Assembly: GCA_030407315.1 (NCBI GenBank)
Contig: JALQPE010001788.1
Coordinates: forward strand, 20,679-84,678
Length of the DNA stretch: 64,000 nt
Source of the DNA: Asparagopsis taxiformis
Lineage: Eukaryota; Rhodophyta; Florideophyceae; Bonnemaisoniales; Bonnemaisoniaceae
Direction: 5' to 3'
Part shown: piece after piece, positions 19,801 to 29,727 of the stretch
How the letters are laid out: every line of letters starts with the position of its first letter
How positions within the stretch are numbered: the stretch's first letter is position 1
Made by a program: the position numbers and the translations under genes
The notes under the pieces: model-generated
Databases searched by the model: none
What the model was told of the DNA's origin: nothing
What the model saw: the letters and a program-made list of their open reading frames with translations, nothing else

Positions 19801-21690
19801 CAACCTCGCGCTGAACTCGTCCACTACATAGGACGCGTCGACCTACGCCATTACTACATATACCATGCACCGACAGACAAAGTATCCCGTTGTCGAATAT
19901 CCGACTTCAAATTATACGACCCAAACACCGACCCTACCGCAACAACAACGCATCACGCTCGTCCTCACGCCTTACAGGCAACGACAACCTCTTCCGCTCC
20001 ATTCACATCACCCACAACACTCACACAAGCGCGAATGGCACCTGACTCGGCTGAATGGGAAAAGTCCTGGAACGCTGAGCTAGACAACCTCGAGGAGCGT
20101 GGCACCATAACATACGTGCCCAGAGACAGCATTCCTCCCAACATCAAACTCCTGCCAGTCAAATTTGTACTCAAGACTAAAACCGACGCAACCGGCAAAC
20201 CAATTTCTTGTAAAACCCGTTGCAACATACGCGGTGACCTCCAAAAACCCCACGAACATTATAACCCTGACGCCATCTCGTCCCCTGTAGCTGACCGAGA
20301 CGCCATTCGTCTCGCCCTGTCCCTAGCAGCAGCCCACAACTATGAAGCCCACCACTGGGACTTGGACTCTGCATTCCTCCATGAAGACTTTGGAGACGAA
20401 AATACACTCTATATACACCAACCCCAACGCTTCAACGGTACGTACAAGTATCCAAACCACGTCGGCATGGTCACCGGAAACATGTACGGCGCCAAACAGG
20501 CCTGCAGAATATTCACACAAGGCCTGTCCCAACACCTCCACCTTACCAACTTCAATCGCCTCACCAGCGACAGCTGCACATATCTCCTCACAGCCCCACA
20601 CGATTCTAGCCAATTTTTGTTCTTCTTCATCACAATTGATGACTTCCTTGTCATTTCAAATAACCCCCAGCTCCGCGAACACGCCAAACAACATCTTCAG
20701 ACAAAGTATATCCTCAAGGACCTTGGACCAGTCACCCATCTACTCGGCTGGAAAGTTACGCGCACAACAGAAGCCATCAAAATCTCCCAACCAGCGTACA
20801 TCGCTGCCCTGCTGGAGAAATTCGGCCTCCAAAACGCCAAACCGGCCTCCTCCCCCATCGCCACAGACCTGATCAACACCACAGAGCAAATCAACACACC
20901 CTTAGACACCAAGAAGCACGATTACAACGGACTCATCGGAAGCCTCCACTACTTAGCAGACTCAACCCGTCCCGATATTGCCTATATCACTGGATATCTG
21001 GGACGTTACACACAAGCACCACTCGTACTGCACTGGAAGGCAGGACTGCGCGTACTCCGATACCTTAGCGACAATCCAGACATGGGCATAGAATACAAAA
21101 CGCAGTACACCTCATCGCTAATTGCCTACTCCGACAGCGACTTTGCCGCATGCACCAACACAAGACGATCCACAACAGGCACTATAATCATGTACAACGG
21201 CTTACCCGTAGCCTGGCAATCAAAGCGACAACGATTTGTGTCCCCCAGCACATGGGCCGCCGAATTCGTAGCCGCATTCCATACCTCCCTTCACATCAAC
21301 TGTCTCCGCAATTTACTATCTGACTTACAGCACCCTGAACAATCCCCCACACTACTCTACATGGACAATGCTGGCGCAATTATCACAGCGAAAACCGACC
21401 ATCCGACGCCCAAATCGAAACATATAGACGTCAAATATTACTATCTCAAGGAACAAGTCGCACGGAAACGCATCAACATACAACATACACCGTCAAACAC
21501 AAATGCAGCAGACATACTGACGAAGGCCTTGAAGCCTGCCCAATTCCGTACCAAACTCTCACTCCTCCGACTCTCGCAGCCCACGTCGCGCGGCGACTGT
21601 CGGATGATCAAAACATCTACGCGCCGTGACCAACGAGAGTCTCCACTGTCGGATGATCAAACCATTAAAGCAGCACATTACAGCAAATAG
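16843..21690 (+). CDS. Copia A gag-pol polyprotein (integrase catalytic Glu replaced by Lys)
   Basis: A single frame of 1,615 codons. Order: gag, with a CHHC-type zinc knuckle (CTMHGSPTHSTENC) near residue 303; aspartic protease LLDSGATPTH near 409; a long Pro/Thr-rich linker; integrase with an HHCC domain (HVRLGHLH...CTGCSLGK, about 745-795) and acidic residues Asp808 and Asp871; reverse transcriptase with TIDDFLVIS (Asp1266-Asp1267, with Ile where copia RTs usually have Tyr-Val); RNase H with AYSDSDFAAC near 1430 and MDNAGAI near 1507. The third integrase residue, Glu in the usual NGxAER box and Glu in element B (ALAERVNRT), is Lys907 here (ALAKRVNRT), so strand transfer by its own integrase should fail. 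The C-terminus reads into the 3' LTR. The frame is open upstream of the ATG back to 16630, so gag may start earlier through splicing or another route. Confidence 0.93.
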   Translation: MPGSPPPTTPAPSSAPSTLPNAPPPLHFDIPLLTQHNLIQWCHTVESHATIYDLIPYVHGPVPPAPTEANALRHHRQQIALTRLLILPHISQPILRGIRPTILNSPTPTLYQYVREKLSTIPPHHSESNLRRRAAQLKYTPGSPIQEYIDKHTELREIMIQSAFPAIADEQTTVQYVLDGLYDDPQWNNLLRDIANFHNFHQGRRPSLDLVFNMLIEHEHATPLRPTTCTSPRPHDPPVPVTPYHVPYSHPPPPTQYTLLPNVRPGTPRQTHHRHNPRQFALPHTIHLDTHIPQPPRHQGQWCTMHGSPTHSTENCITRRNMLRKMELRDSKTNQAHASQLTQHPHADEPPGNGTPPIHPQLYHYHSAPPEIYQLPSTPQQPPDNTNPHTTSPYASTINSNNSSSYLLDSGATPTHIRCPQPYMPRKQTTTLTASGDLIPITHQGPTSIPIPNHPPIRIPHAVVMPRAKHNLLSVSQVADNHDILFQRDAAYITRPQPSPPPNIVVATAPRTNNLYYLNPDSPLPNAKHHPFHSSTPSHPPTTTHPHALGARTLHPTKPTPKTIRTTNTHTLLNTSAPRAPPPTYKRPHTTPKPFQISQRIKKTTTKTTTNQKTPPPIHSLPKSDRLTPTPQPTKSTPPPPHNGPNPLPKNVIRSKHTPTPIVNPATPHHSKSHRTPTSAPPPPPKTTDQHQKPSRMLITRQHVTRNPTARQTKSPSPILTAALTPPPTKSPNPIDRDYHDWHVRLGHLHPIRLHQLATQSLVHGLPDTLKSPPPKITCTGCSLGKQTSAPFRSRDRLAPLCSHIHTDVCGPFKPLSINNNQYFATFLDEHSRYLHIHVSPRKNLAAAHIQEHISRIHTLTPHRVTDVTMDNAREYFSHTLKNFYTSQHIRTHPTVPHSPQENALAKRVNRTLMDTVRAILLTSQLLSKLWEYALYCAVDHHNHSPHATHGNTPYSVWTQSTPDVSTFLTFGQLGYVHSRKPVTKLQPRAELVHYIGRVDLRHYYIYHAPTDKVSRCRISDFKLYDPNTDPTATTTHHARPHALQATTTSSAPFTSPTTLTQARMAPDSAEWEKSWNAELDNLEERGTITYVPRDSIPPNIKLLPVKFVLKTKTDATGKPISCKTRCNIRGDLQKPHEHYNPDAISSPVADRDAIRLALSLAAAHNYEAHHWDLDSAFLHEDFGDENTLYIHQPQRFNGTYKYPNHVGMVTGNMYGAKQACRIFTQGLSQHLHLTNFNRLTSDSCTYLLTAPHDSSQFLFFFITIDDFLVISNNPQLREHAKQHLQTKYILKDLGPVTHLLGWKVTRTTEAIKISQPAYIAALLEKFGLQNAKPASSPIATDLINTTEQINTPLDTKKHDYNGLIGSLHYLADSTRPDIAYITGYLGRYTQAPLVLHWKAGLRVLRYLSDNPDMGIEYKTQYTSSLIAYSDSDFAACTNTRRSTTGTIIMYNGLPVAWQSKRQRFVSPSTWAAEFVAAFHTSLHINCLRNLLSDLQHPEQSPTLLYMDNAGAIITAKTDHPTPKSKHIDVKYYYLKEQVARKRINIQHTPSNTNAADILTKALKPAQFRTKLSLLRLSQPTSRGDCRMIKTSTRRDQRESPLSDDQTIKAAHYSK

Positions 21691-21766
21691 CTCATTCAGT
21701 ATTTAACCATCGCCGCCGAGCCGGCAGTCACAGAATAAAGGTATGTAATGAGCCTCATCATCAACA
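21647..21766 (+). repeat. 3' LTR of copia A
   Basis: 120 bases, matching 16481-16600 with four substitutions. The last codons of pol and its stop lie inside this LTR. A short copy of the LTR start (TGTCGGATGATCAAA) also occurs at 21598-21612, 49 bases upstream. Confidence 0.93.
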
Positions 21767-21839
21767 AAGGTAGCGTCAAATGATCTCGCCGCCGATCAAG
21801 TAAATGGTATCCGATTACGAGACTACCTCAAGATCATCA
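21767..21839 (+). repeat. 5' LTR of copia B, right part, with target duplication
   Basis: AAGGT at 21767-21771 is the target duplication made by element A. The remaining LTR sequence continues to ATCATCA at 21839. Joined to 16425-16480 it gives the full 124-base LTR. Confidence 0.92.
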
Positions 21840-21853
21840 GGTTATGGGACCAG
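21840..21853 (+). promoter_or_regulatory. Primer binding site of copia B
   Basis: GGTTATGGGACCAG immediately after the LTR is one base from the Drosophila copia initiator tRNA-Met half-tRNA primer site. Confidence 0.8.
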
Positions 21854-22129
21854 ACCTCCTTGCGCCATCATTCACAACCCGCCCACCTCACTTCACCCAT
21901 TGATCACGGCGACGCTCACCAGGCTCACAGTATGAGCCACAGCTATCACAATAGGTTCGCCACCAACTAAACAACGCGCGATCCGACGCGCAGAATTCAC
22001 CCTGACCCGAGCAAGATTCCTCCGAGCAGAAGAAGAGCTTCGAAATCTACCCGACGAACTCTACCGGAAAGCTCCGAGCTTTTTGTTGAGTTGAGTCAAC
22101 TAGAAGCACAAGACTATCACGTCAACAAC

Positions 22130-23359
22130 ATGACTGATCCAAACGCCACAACATCCTCTACCCTACCATCCCCCATTCCCCTTCCCCCTTCCCTATCCCC
22201 TCGGTTTGATATCCCACCTCTTACATCTGACAACATCACCCAATGGTGCAACACCATCGAATGCCATGCTACCCTTTACGATCTAACGGATTATCTCAAC
22301 GATCCACCACCAACTACCCCTGTCAACCCTACTGCATACAAGATCCACCAACAGAAAACTGCTCTTGCACGCCTCCTCATTATCCCTAATATATCCCCGG
22401 AAATACTGCGTGGAGTCAGCCCTTCCATCATCACAAGCCCAACACCGGTAATATATCAGCACCTGAAGAAAAAGCTATCCGCAATACACCCCAAAAACTC
22501 AAGCGCTAACCTCAGGAGACGTGCAAATCAAATAACTTACGTTCCTAGCACCGCCATCGAAACATATATACAGAAACATACAGAGATTAGGGAACTCATG
22601 ATACAATCCGAGTACCCACATATTGAGGATGAAAGCACCACAGTGGAATTCATACTGAACGGTCTCTACGAAACCCCGGAGTATGCTTCCCTCCTCAGAG
22701 ACATAGCGAATTACCACAACTTCCATGACGGTCGACGCCCAACACCGGAACTAGTGACGACCATGCTCATCGAACATGAGCATGCTACATCGGCCAGTCA
22801 TCAACACCCAATCACATCACCACTCCATCCAATTACTTACCCGACAAGAACACCCTCCCTACCACTTCATCCCACGCCAACAATTATCACCACACCTCCC
22901 CCCTCCCCTTATTCTTACATTCCACAGAGGCGACTCGCTCCACCCCCCTCCCCCAACAAATCCCGACATAATAAGCGGTTTGCCCTCCACAAAATCAGGC
23001 ATCCACCACCAGGCCATCAAGGCCTATGGTGCACTTTCCATGGCAGCAGTACTCACAACACAAACCAATGTGTCACAAGACAACAAGCTCTCTACCAGCA
23101 GCAAGGATCAACTCCATCACCATCACAATCTAATCATGCTGCACAAAACATCCTTCCCCTTCCTTACACCTCTGTTCATCCACCCCCCATTCACCCCCAA
23201 ATTCATCCACCAAATGTCCACTCTCCCCTTCTCCTTCCACCCCATCCTTCTCCTCAATCCCCACACACTACTCATCCATGCCACAAACTCCTATCTCACC
23301 TCCATCGCACTCTTCATATGGCGAAGCGCACTCCCCCACACATGACAACGGCCGGATGA
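22130..23359 (+). CDS. Copia B gag
   Basis: From the ATG at 22130 the frame runs 410 codons; the TTG-initiated open frame reaches back to 22091. The N-terminal ~230 residues align by eye with element A's gag (ISPEILRGVSPSIITSPTP against ISQPILRGIRPTILNSPTP). A CHHC knuckle (WCTFHGSSTHNTNQC) lies near residue 305. The frame then drifts into low-complexity His/Pro/Thr sequence, where the protease is found in a different frame, so the last part of this frame is probably read out of phase after an indel. The gag role is RNA packaging in virus-like particles (family knowledge). Confidence 0.8.
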   Translation: MTDPNATTSSTLPSPIPLPPSLSPRFDIPPLTSDNITQWCNTIECHATLYDLTDYLNDPPPTTPVNPTAYKIHQQKTALARLLIIPNISPEILRGVSPSIITSPTPVIYQHLKKKLSAIHPKNSSANLRRRANQITYVPSTAIETYIQKHTEIRELMIQSEYPHIEDESTTVEFILNGLYETPEYASLLRDIANYHNFHDGRRPTPELVTTMLIEHEHATSASHQHPITSPLHPITYPTRTPSLPLHPTPTIITTPPPSPYSYIPQRRLAPPPSPNKSRHNKRFALHKIRHPPPGHQGLWCTFHGSSTHNTNQCVTRQQALYQQQGSTPSPSQSNHAAQNILPLPYTSVHPPPIHPQIHPPNVHSPLLLPPHPSPQSPHTTHPCHKLLSHLHRTLHMAKRTPPHMTTAG

Positions 23360-26300
23360 CGTACAACACTAATATCATGTCCCCCAATGAAATAAACTCC
23401 ACTTCTGATTTGTATCTCCTGGACTCGGGCGCGTCACCCACACACACCCGTCAACCATACCTATCCATGGTCGCATATCATTAACTACTATCACCGCATC
23501 TGGCCAACAAGCACCGTTGACCCATCACGGTCCCCTTTCCCTCCAAATATCCCCACAACATACAGTACATATCCCGCACGCCGTCTCCATGCCTAGTGCC
23601 AAGCATAACCTCCTCTCTGTAGGACAACTGGCAAAACACAATGGACGTCATCTTCAAAAAAGATGCAGCATACATAACAAAGCCACAACCTCTCCCTAAC
23701 AATGCACATGTCATCGCTAAGGCACCCTGCCACAACAACCTCTATTACCTGCCCACCTCCCCTATAACAAGTCCTGTTCGAGATAAGCACACCCAGTGCC
23801 ATGGTGCCCGCGCCCTCCCCACCACCAAGAGCAACACCAGTCCTAAATCCCACAACACTAGACGGCAACCAAATCCTCCTACAGCCCTACCAAGAGCATT
23901 CAATCCCAATACTACAACACCCCGCCCTTTCCGTCTTTCAGGCACACGCACCGCCAAAACGAGTATCCCCCAACCAACCAAACAAAAATAACAAAAAGTT
24001 CACCTTTGCCACGCCCCTTATCCAGCCAGACCCACACCAAATAAGCCTCCCACCACCACAATACCAGAACACCGTAGCAAAAGACAATACACCAACGACA
24101 CAACAGCCAAATCCTCCCAAACAACAACAGGCATACCCTCATGATGCTTCTCAGCACAAACTTCCAACAAGCAAGATCACCCCACCCACAAACTACCCAA
24201 CGGCACCACTCATTCAATCAAACAATACCCTTTCTCCCGCGAAGAAAAGTATCATCCTCACACCGCCAATTCGACCGAAGGCCACCAAAACCCTCACTGC
24301 AAATGACCAAGACTACCACGAATGGCACCTGCGGCTTGGTCACTTACACCCCATTCGTATACACCACCTTGCGGTACATGGTCGAGTAAGAGGACTTCCG
24401 GACACACTCAAAAACAGTCCGCCTCCCGATCTTACTTGCACTGGATGTGCAATCGGGAAACAGACGTCGGCTCCGTTCAGACCAAGACCACGCACAGCAA
24501 AAATCTGCGCACACTTCCATACAGACGTATGTGGCCCCTTCAACCCACCGTCACTGCACAACAATAGATACTTTGCGACCTTCCTGGATGAGCATAGCAG
24601 ATTCCTTCATGTCCACATATCACCCCACAAAAACCAGGCTGCCAGCTACATACAACAACACATCTCAAAATCCACGCTAACACCCCATTCCGAGTCACAG
24701 ACATTACCATGGACAACGCAAAGGAATATTTTTCCAACTCCCTTAAGCAGTTCTATAACTCCGAACACATCACGACACACCCGACAATACCTCACAGTCC
24801 ACAGGAAAATGCCTTAGCCGAACGCGTAAACCGCACGCTAATGGAAACTACTCGCTCACTTCTCCTAACGTCCGGCTTACCAACCAAGCTGTGGGACTAT
24901 GCACTGCATGCCTCGGTTGACTACCACAACCACTCACCACACAAGACACATGGACAGACCCCAATAGCTGTATGGACAGGCAAAACACCTGACATCACCA
25001 CCTTCCTCACCTTTGGACAGCTCGGACATGTACATGACCGCAAGCCAAAATCCAAACTACAGCCCCGAGCACAACTGTATCACTACATTGGCCGTCTGGA
25101 TGCAAATCACTACCACATCTATAATGCAAGCGAAGATAAAATCAGCCGCTGCCGCATCCACGATTTCAAGCCATACAACTCCAACACAGACCCTGTGGCG
25201 ACCAGTATGACCGCGCACACTCGAACCACAACAACTGCCAACGCACCCAAAAACGAACAAAGTTTCAGCCATCCCACAACACTACAGCAAGCGCGTCAAG
25301 CACACGATTCCCATGAATGGTCTCTATCCTGGAACAAAGAACTGAACTCACTAGAACAGAGAGGTACCATTACCTACATCCCCAAGAGTCAGCTCCCACC
25401 AAACACTAAATTGCTCCCCGTCAAGATGGTTCTTAAAACAAAGACCGACGCCAACGGCAATCCATTAACACGAAAAACAAGGTGTAATCTTCGCGGCGAC
25501 ATGCAAAAACCAAACGAACACTACGACCCTGATAACATCACATCACCCGTAGCCGATCGCGATGCCGTACGCACGGCACTAGCTATTGCAGCGGCCCATT
25601 CCTACGACGTGCATCAGTGGGATATCGAGTCGGCGTTTCTCCACGAAACGTTTGGAGACGACAAACCTCTGTACATCCATCAACCCCCGCGATTTGACGG
25701 ATCTGTTAAGTATCCTGGATATGTGGGCAAAGTCACAGGCAACATTTATGGCGCCAAACAAGCCTGCAGCACCTTCACCCGAGGATTATCCAAACACCTT
25801 GAATTGCACAACTTCACACGACTTACTAGTGAAAGTTGCACATTTCTCCTTCGCTCTACACAGGACAACACCAAATTTGTCTTCTTTGTGATCACCATAG
25901 ACGATTTCCTTGTCGTTTCCAATTGCCAACAACTCCGCGAAACGGCAAAGCAACATCTGCAATCTAAATATGTGCTCAAAGATCTAGGCCCCGTGGAACA
26001 CATCCTGGGATGGAAGGTTACCCGCAACTCAGACTCCATAACTATCACCCAACCAGCTTACATCGACAAGCTTCTCCACCAATTTGGGCTAACTGGTGCC
26101 AAGTCTGCAAATTCACCGATTGCGACAGACATAATCAACACCACAAAACACCTCGACACACCACTCGACACCAAAGCCACAACTACAACTCATTAGTTGG
26201 AAGCTTACGATACCTGGCTGATTCCACACGCCTGGATATAGCGTACATCACGGGCTATCTGGGAAGATATTCACATCAACCCACAAAGCAGCAATGGCAG

Positions 26301-26840
26301 GCAGGCCTCCATGTCTTAAGATACCTCAAGGACACCAAAACACGAGGTCTTACATACTCCACAAAGCTAACGAGCACATTAACTGCTTATTCAGATAGCG
26401 ACTTCGCAGCATGTACGAACACTCGACGCTCCACCACGGGAACAGTGATAATGTACAACGGATCCCCCGTTGCTTGGCAATCTAAGAGACAACGATTCGT
26501 TGCACCAAGCACGTGGGCAGCCGAATACGTTGCCGGATATCACACCGCCCAACACGTCAACTGCATTCGACATCTCCTCGCTGACCTCAATCACGCAGAA
26601 AACCACCCTACAACGATCAACATGGACAACGCCGGTGCAGTAACCACAGCCAACACATCGCACCCTACGCCAAAGTCTAAACACTTGGATGTCAAATACC
26701 ATTATCTCAAGGAACAAATTACACGCAACAGGATCACCGTGAAACACATCCCATCGGAACAAAATGCTGCGGATGTCCTAACTAAAGCACTAAAACCAGC
26801 TCAGTTCCGACAACAAGTTAAGCTCCTCCGGCTTTCTTAG
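23278..26840 (+). pseudogene. Copia B pol, broken by several frameshifts
   Basis: Protease (LYLLDSGASPTHTRQ) is in the frame ending at 23484. GAG-pre-integrase pieces continue in two further frames between 23517 and 23760. The integrase zinc domain and first catalytic Asp (WHLRLGHLH, CTGCAIGK, HTDVCGPF) are in the frame 23801-24817. The integrase core and most of the reverse transcriptase (MDNAKEYFS, ALAERVNRT, TIDDFLVVS) are in the frame 24709-26196. The RT tail and RNase H (SLRYLADSTR, AYSDSDFAAC, NMDNAGAVTT) are in the frame up to 26840. The catalytic residues are retained, including the integrase Glu that element A lost. At least five single-base phase changes break the polyprotein. Since the two LTRs differ at only one base, sequencing indels are a serious alternative to real decay. 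Confidence 0.9.
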
Positions 26841-26907
26841 ACACGCCACGCGGCGACTGTCGGAAGATCAATCCGTACAACGTGTCGTATCTCCAAAAAC
26901 CTCCGCT

Positions 26908-27031
26908 TGTCGGAAGATCATACCAATACAATAATTCATTACAGTAGACTCAGTATTTAAGGTAGCATCAAATGATCTCGCCGCCGATCAAGTAAATGGT
27001 ATCCGATTACGAGACTACCTCAAGATCATCA
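26908..27031 (+). repeat. 3' LTR of copia B
   Basis: 124 bases from TGTCGGAAGATC to AAGATCATCA, with one difference from the split 5' LTR. A partial copy of the LTR start (TGTCGGAAGATCA, 26858-26870) lies 50 bases upstream, as in element A. Confidence 0.93.
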
Positions 27032-27036
27032 TACTT

Positions 27037-27630
27037 TTGTCATACAACTCGATTTGAATGATCTCAATTTCATCCTGAGACGTGGCACAACACATCAGAA
27101 TTGAATCTAACGAATTCGGTACTGTATTGCTACTGGCTGCGCCCATACACTCATCGGCCACTACACATGGCTAGAAAGCGTTTGCTACTCGTTTGATGAA
27201 ATGTTTTCTGTTCTCGCGGCCCGCAAACCAAGCCAGTACTGTATTTTAACATTAGAGGGTTTTGGAATCCCGCCGGTAGGAATTTTGTAGGATAGTCGGG
27301 GGCCGTATTTCTAATAATACGATCGCTGAACAGTTGAACTGTTTGCGGGGGCCGAACTTGCCAAAGCTCATGATACAGAAAGTTTTTTAGCACCGTAGTC
27401 AAAGTTTCACAGTTTTGAAGTTTTGAAGTTAATGCAAGGAAAATTCTAGACGTCGCGGGGGTTTCACGGACTTTGCGCCGCGTTACATCGCTTCAATATT
27501 GACAGCTATCTATAGACAAAGTTTGATCCAGATGTGGATCGAACTGATACCGAACTGAAATGTCAGATGCCAGTGTCTGATCAAAGGCTACAGGAAAAAG
27601 TACAACTACATAGCTCATCCCCAAACCGAT
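27037..27630. other. Intergenic stretch upstream of the Myb-like gene
   Basis: No gene recognised. A/T-rich and with only short frames; probably the 5' flank of the gene at 27631. Confidence 0.4.
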
Positions 27631-28776
27631 ATGTCTTCTTCAGACAACAGCTCCAGGATTCTTATATCCTCGCTTATAGGTGACGAAGCCAATTTGCATA
27701 CGGGAACCATCACAATAGGGCCAGGAACAGAGCAGATGATCGAAATACCACTGGTATCAGAAGACATTCCCATAGATCTTGACGCTGACACAGGGATAAT
27801 GCTAACAGCTGATAACAATAGGAATAGCGAGCTAGAGTCTGATGGTGATCTGAATGAGGGGGTCCAGTCCCGTGAAAAAGGTCGGAGAAGGGTATTCGAT
27901 GTTTTGCAAGATATTTTGCTCGTGAAAGAAGTGTTAGGAACCAAAGTTCATTTGGGTGGAAAGAGGGACAAGAGGCATGTCTTTGATGCAATTTCGGAGA
28001 CACTGAACAGATCAGGAAAATTACCATGGATGACGGACAGCAAGCACTGCAGAGAAAGACTCAAGGTTATAATTACAAAACATAAGGAAAAAAGGGGACT
28101 TAGAGTTCGCCGCAGAGGTGGAGCTCTGGAGCTTTCTAATTTGTGCTCGCGAATGATAGAAGAGAAGGAAGTGGATGAACATAGGATAGCCGAGGAGAGG
28201 CGTGAAAATGAGGCTCGTGAAGTACGCAGAAGCTCGTTTGCTTCGGAGCTTCGGGACAGGGAAATTTCCAGAGTCAGAACAGTGGTTGATCTTCTTCCAG
28301 GAGACGAAGATAATTCTGCTAGCACTCCGCGAACTCGTACCACTCGCAACTCTAGAAGACCTACACCTTTTAGTGAAAGGTATAATCCGCTTGAAGCAAA
28401 CCAGGAAGCTGTAAGGTTAATACAGAACTATGAGGAGTTCGCGAGGGCCTCTACTGAGCGCAATGAACGGAGTGAGAATAAAAGGCTGGAAATAGAAACA
28501 GCACGTCATGAAGTAGAGACAAATGCGATCACCAGAAGGTTGGAATTAGACGAAAGAAATGCTGCAGCAGAGGAAAGGAAGGTAGAAATGGAGAGAATGA
28601 AAGAAGAGAGGGAAACAAGAAGGGAAAACAGAGAGGAGAGAAGGGGGAAAAGGGAAGAAGAGAGAGAAATCAGAGAGGCGCAGAGAGCAGAAAAGGAAGC
28701 AGAGGCCTGCGAATCCTTTTTCAAAATGCAGGAATCAATGTTACAGCTGGTTCGTGCTGTTTTAGAAAAGGACTAA
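27631..28776 (+). CDS. Myb/SANT-like (trihelix-type) DNA-binding protein with C-terminal coiled coil
   Basis: A 381-codon frame from an ATG, with no competing domain on the other strand. Residues ~1-85 are acidic and disordered. Residues ~88-155 fit a Myb/SANT-like or trihelix fold: RRVFDVLQDILLVKEVLGTK, then KRDKRHVFDAISETLN and DSKHCRERLKVIITKHKEKR, with regularly spaced aromatic/hydrophobic residues and a basic last helix. Residues ~165-380 are almost entirely Glu/Arg/Lys heptads (for example EERKVEMERMKEERETRREN), a long coiled coil. Proteins of this design often serve as DNA-binding accessory factors of PIF/Harbinger-type transposons or as host regulators. No transposase lies next to it, so the role is open. 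Confidence 0.65.
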   Translation: MSSSDNSSRILISSLIGDEANLHTGTITIGPGTEQMIEIPLVSEDIPIDLDADTGIMLTADNNRNSELESDGDLNEGVQSREKGRRRVFDVLQDILLVKEVLGTKVHLGGKRDKRHVFDAISETLNRSGKLPWMTDSKHCRERLKVIITKHKEKRGLRVRRRGGALELSNLCSRMIEEKEVDEHRIAEERRENEAREVRRSSFASELRDREISRVRTVVDLLPGDEDNSASTPRTRTTRNSRRPTPFSERYNPLEANQEAVRLIQNYEEFARASTERNERSENKRLEIETARHEVETNAITRRLELDERNAAAEERKVEMERMKEERETRRENREERRGKREEEREIREAQRAEKEAEACESFFKMQESMLQLVRAVLEKD

Positions 28777-28801
28777 TAACTAATTCGTTCCGCTCCTTTC
28801 C

Positions 28802-28807
28802 AATAAA
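28802..28807 (+). terminator. Poly(A) signal of the Myb-like gene
   Basis: AATAAA about 26 bases after the TAA stop, in a T/C-rich stretch; consistent with a short 3' UTR. Confidence 0.45.
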
Positions 28808-28956
28808 GTTAGTCATGGCTGGGCTCGTGAAGAACCCTTTTGTCCTTCCTGGAACTGCCTGGCGCAGTCAACATTTGGAGATGGATAAAAAGTAGTTCAT
28901 AATCAGAATTCGTAAATTTGCTCGTTTTTTGACTCTATCCAAGTACGGCGAGGCAT

Positions 28957-29069
28957 TGTCGGATGATCATACCTAACTAACAACTGTAAGCAGAACGTAT
29001 AGTATTTATAGGCGACCACACTCGCCATCGGAAGTAAAGTTTGTGACATCGTTGACCTCGACGATTACA
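28957..29069 (+). repeat. LTR of copia C
   Basis: Starts like the LTR of element A (TGTCGGATGATC) but is otherwise different. It ends in ACA directly before the primer site. No second copy is present in the window. Confidence 0.78.
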
Positions 29070-29415
29070 GGTTATGGTCCCAGCTCGCTAACCACTTCTC
29101 CAACACCGCCCGCCCTCTCCTCCCCACCCGCCCATCACCCCTTTTACACACCGTGCGACGCCCTAAACCGCCGGATGCCACCCACAAACCACAACACACA
29201 CCTCCCTCGCACACCCACCACTCACTTCCTCGTACCTCACCCAAAATTGCTCACACACCCCAACCCTTGCCCTTACTTCCCCTCTTACAGCGCGAACATC
29301 GCGGCGACGAAGATACGTGAGACACCGTGAGAGACAACTGGAACTTGACCGTCTCCCAGACGATCTGCTCGCACAAGCCACGTACGAAGCGGAACCTGAC
29401 ACTCCCAACGACCCA

Positions 29416-29727
29416 ATGACAAGACAACAGCACCCCACACCAACCCCATCCCCATCCTCGGCACCGACCCCCACTCCTCCAACATCCATTCCCCACTTCG
29501 ACTTCGCGCCCTTGACGCACACAAACCTTATTCAATGGTCCCTCAGTGTGGAAAGTCATGCCTCCATCCATAACATCCTCCCTTACATACTCGGCCCGAC
29601 ACCACCCACCCCACAGGATCCTGCAGAGTCGAATCGTCACCAATACAACCTCTCATTGGCACGCCTCCTCATCGTACCCCACATATCCCCCGCGGTACTC
29701 AAGACCATCAGCCCAACCATCCTTTCC
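29416..29727 (+). pseudogene. Copia C gag, truncated
   Basis: From the ATG at 29416 (MTRQQHPTPTPS) the frame matches the gag N-termini of A and B: a Pro-rich leader, HFDFAPLTHTNLIQWSLSVE, then LLIVPHISPAVLKTISPTIL. After this point the homology ends and an unrelated tail follows to 29895. The frame is also open upstream of the ATG (RQLELDRLPDDLLAQ), matching an upstream segment found in element B. Confidence 0.8.

Larger units (their letters stand above)
16481..21766 (+). mobile_element. Ty1/copia element A, complete, nested in B
   Basis: A 5,286-base element with 120-base LTRs (16481-16600 and 21647-21766; TGT...ACA ends; four base differences), a tRNA-Met primer site and one uninterrupted gag-pol frame. 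It is flanked by a 5-base duplication AAGGT (16476-16480 and 21767-21771), which is part of element B's LTR and proves that A inserted into B. Size and organisation are those of a compact Ty1/copia element. Its integrase carries a catalytic-site change (see the coding entry). Confidence 0.95.
16425..27031 (+). mobile_element. Ty1/copia element B, interrupted in its 5' LTR by element A
   Basis: The two LTRs of 124 bases are identical except for one base. The left LTR is split (16425-16480 and 21772-21839) by the nested element A; the right LTR is 26908-27031. The element is bounded by a 5-base target duplication TACTT (16420-16424 and 27032-27036). Primer site, gag and pol lie between 21840 and 26840, but pol is broken by several frameshifts. 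It inserted about 370 bases upstream of the start of the NB-ARC-WD40-TIR gene at 11624-16051. Confidence 0.93.
28957..29727 (+). mobile_element. Copia element C, 5' fragment (LTR, primer site, gag start)
   Basis: A 113-base LTR (28957-29069, TGTCGGATGATC...GATTACA, with a TATA-like TATTTATAG) is followed by primer site GGTTATGGTCCCAG (29070-29083) and the first third of a copia gag. Homology to the other gags stops at about 29727 in mid-domain, where unrelated sequence begins, so the 3' part and right LTR are gone from this locus. Confidence 0.85.
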
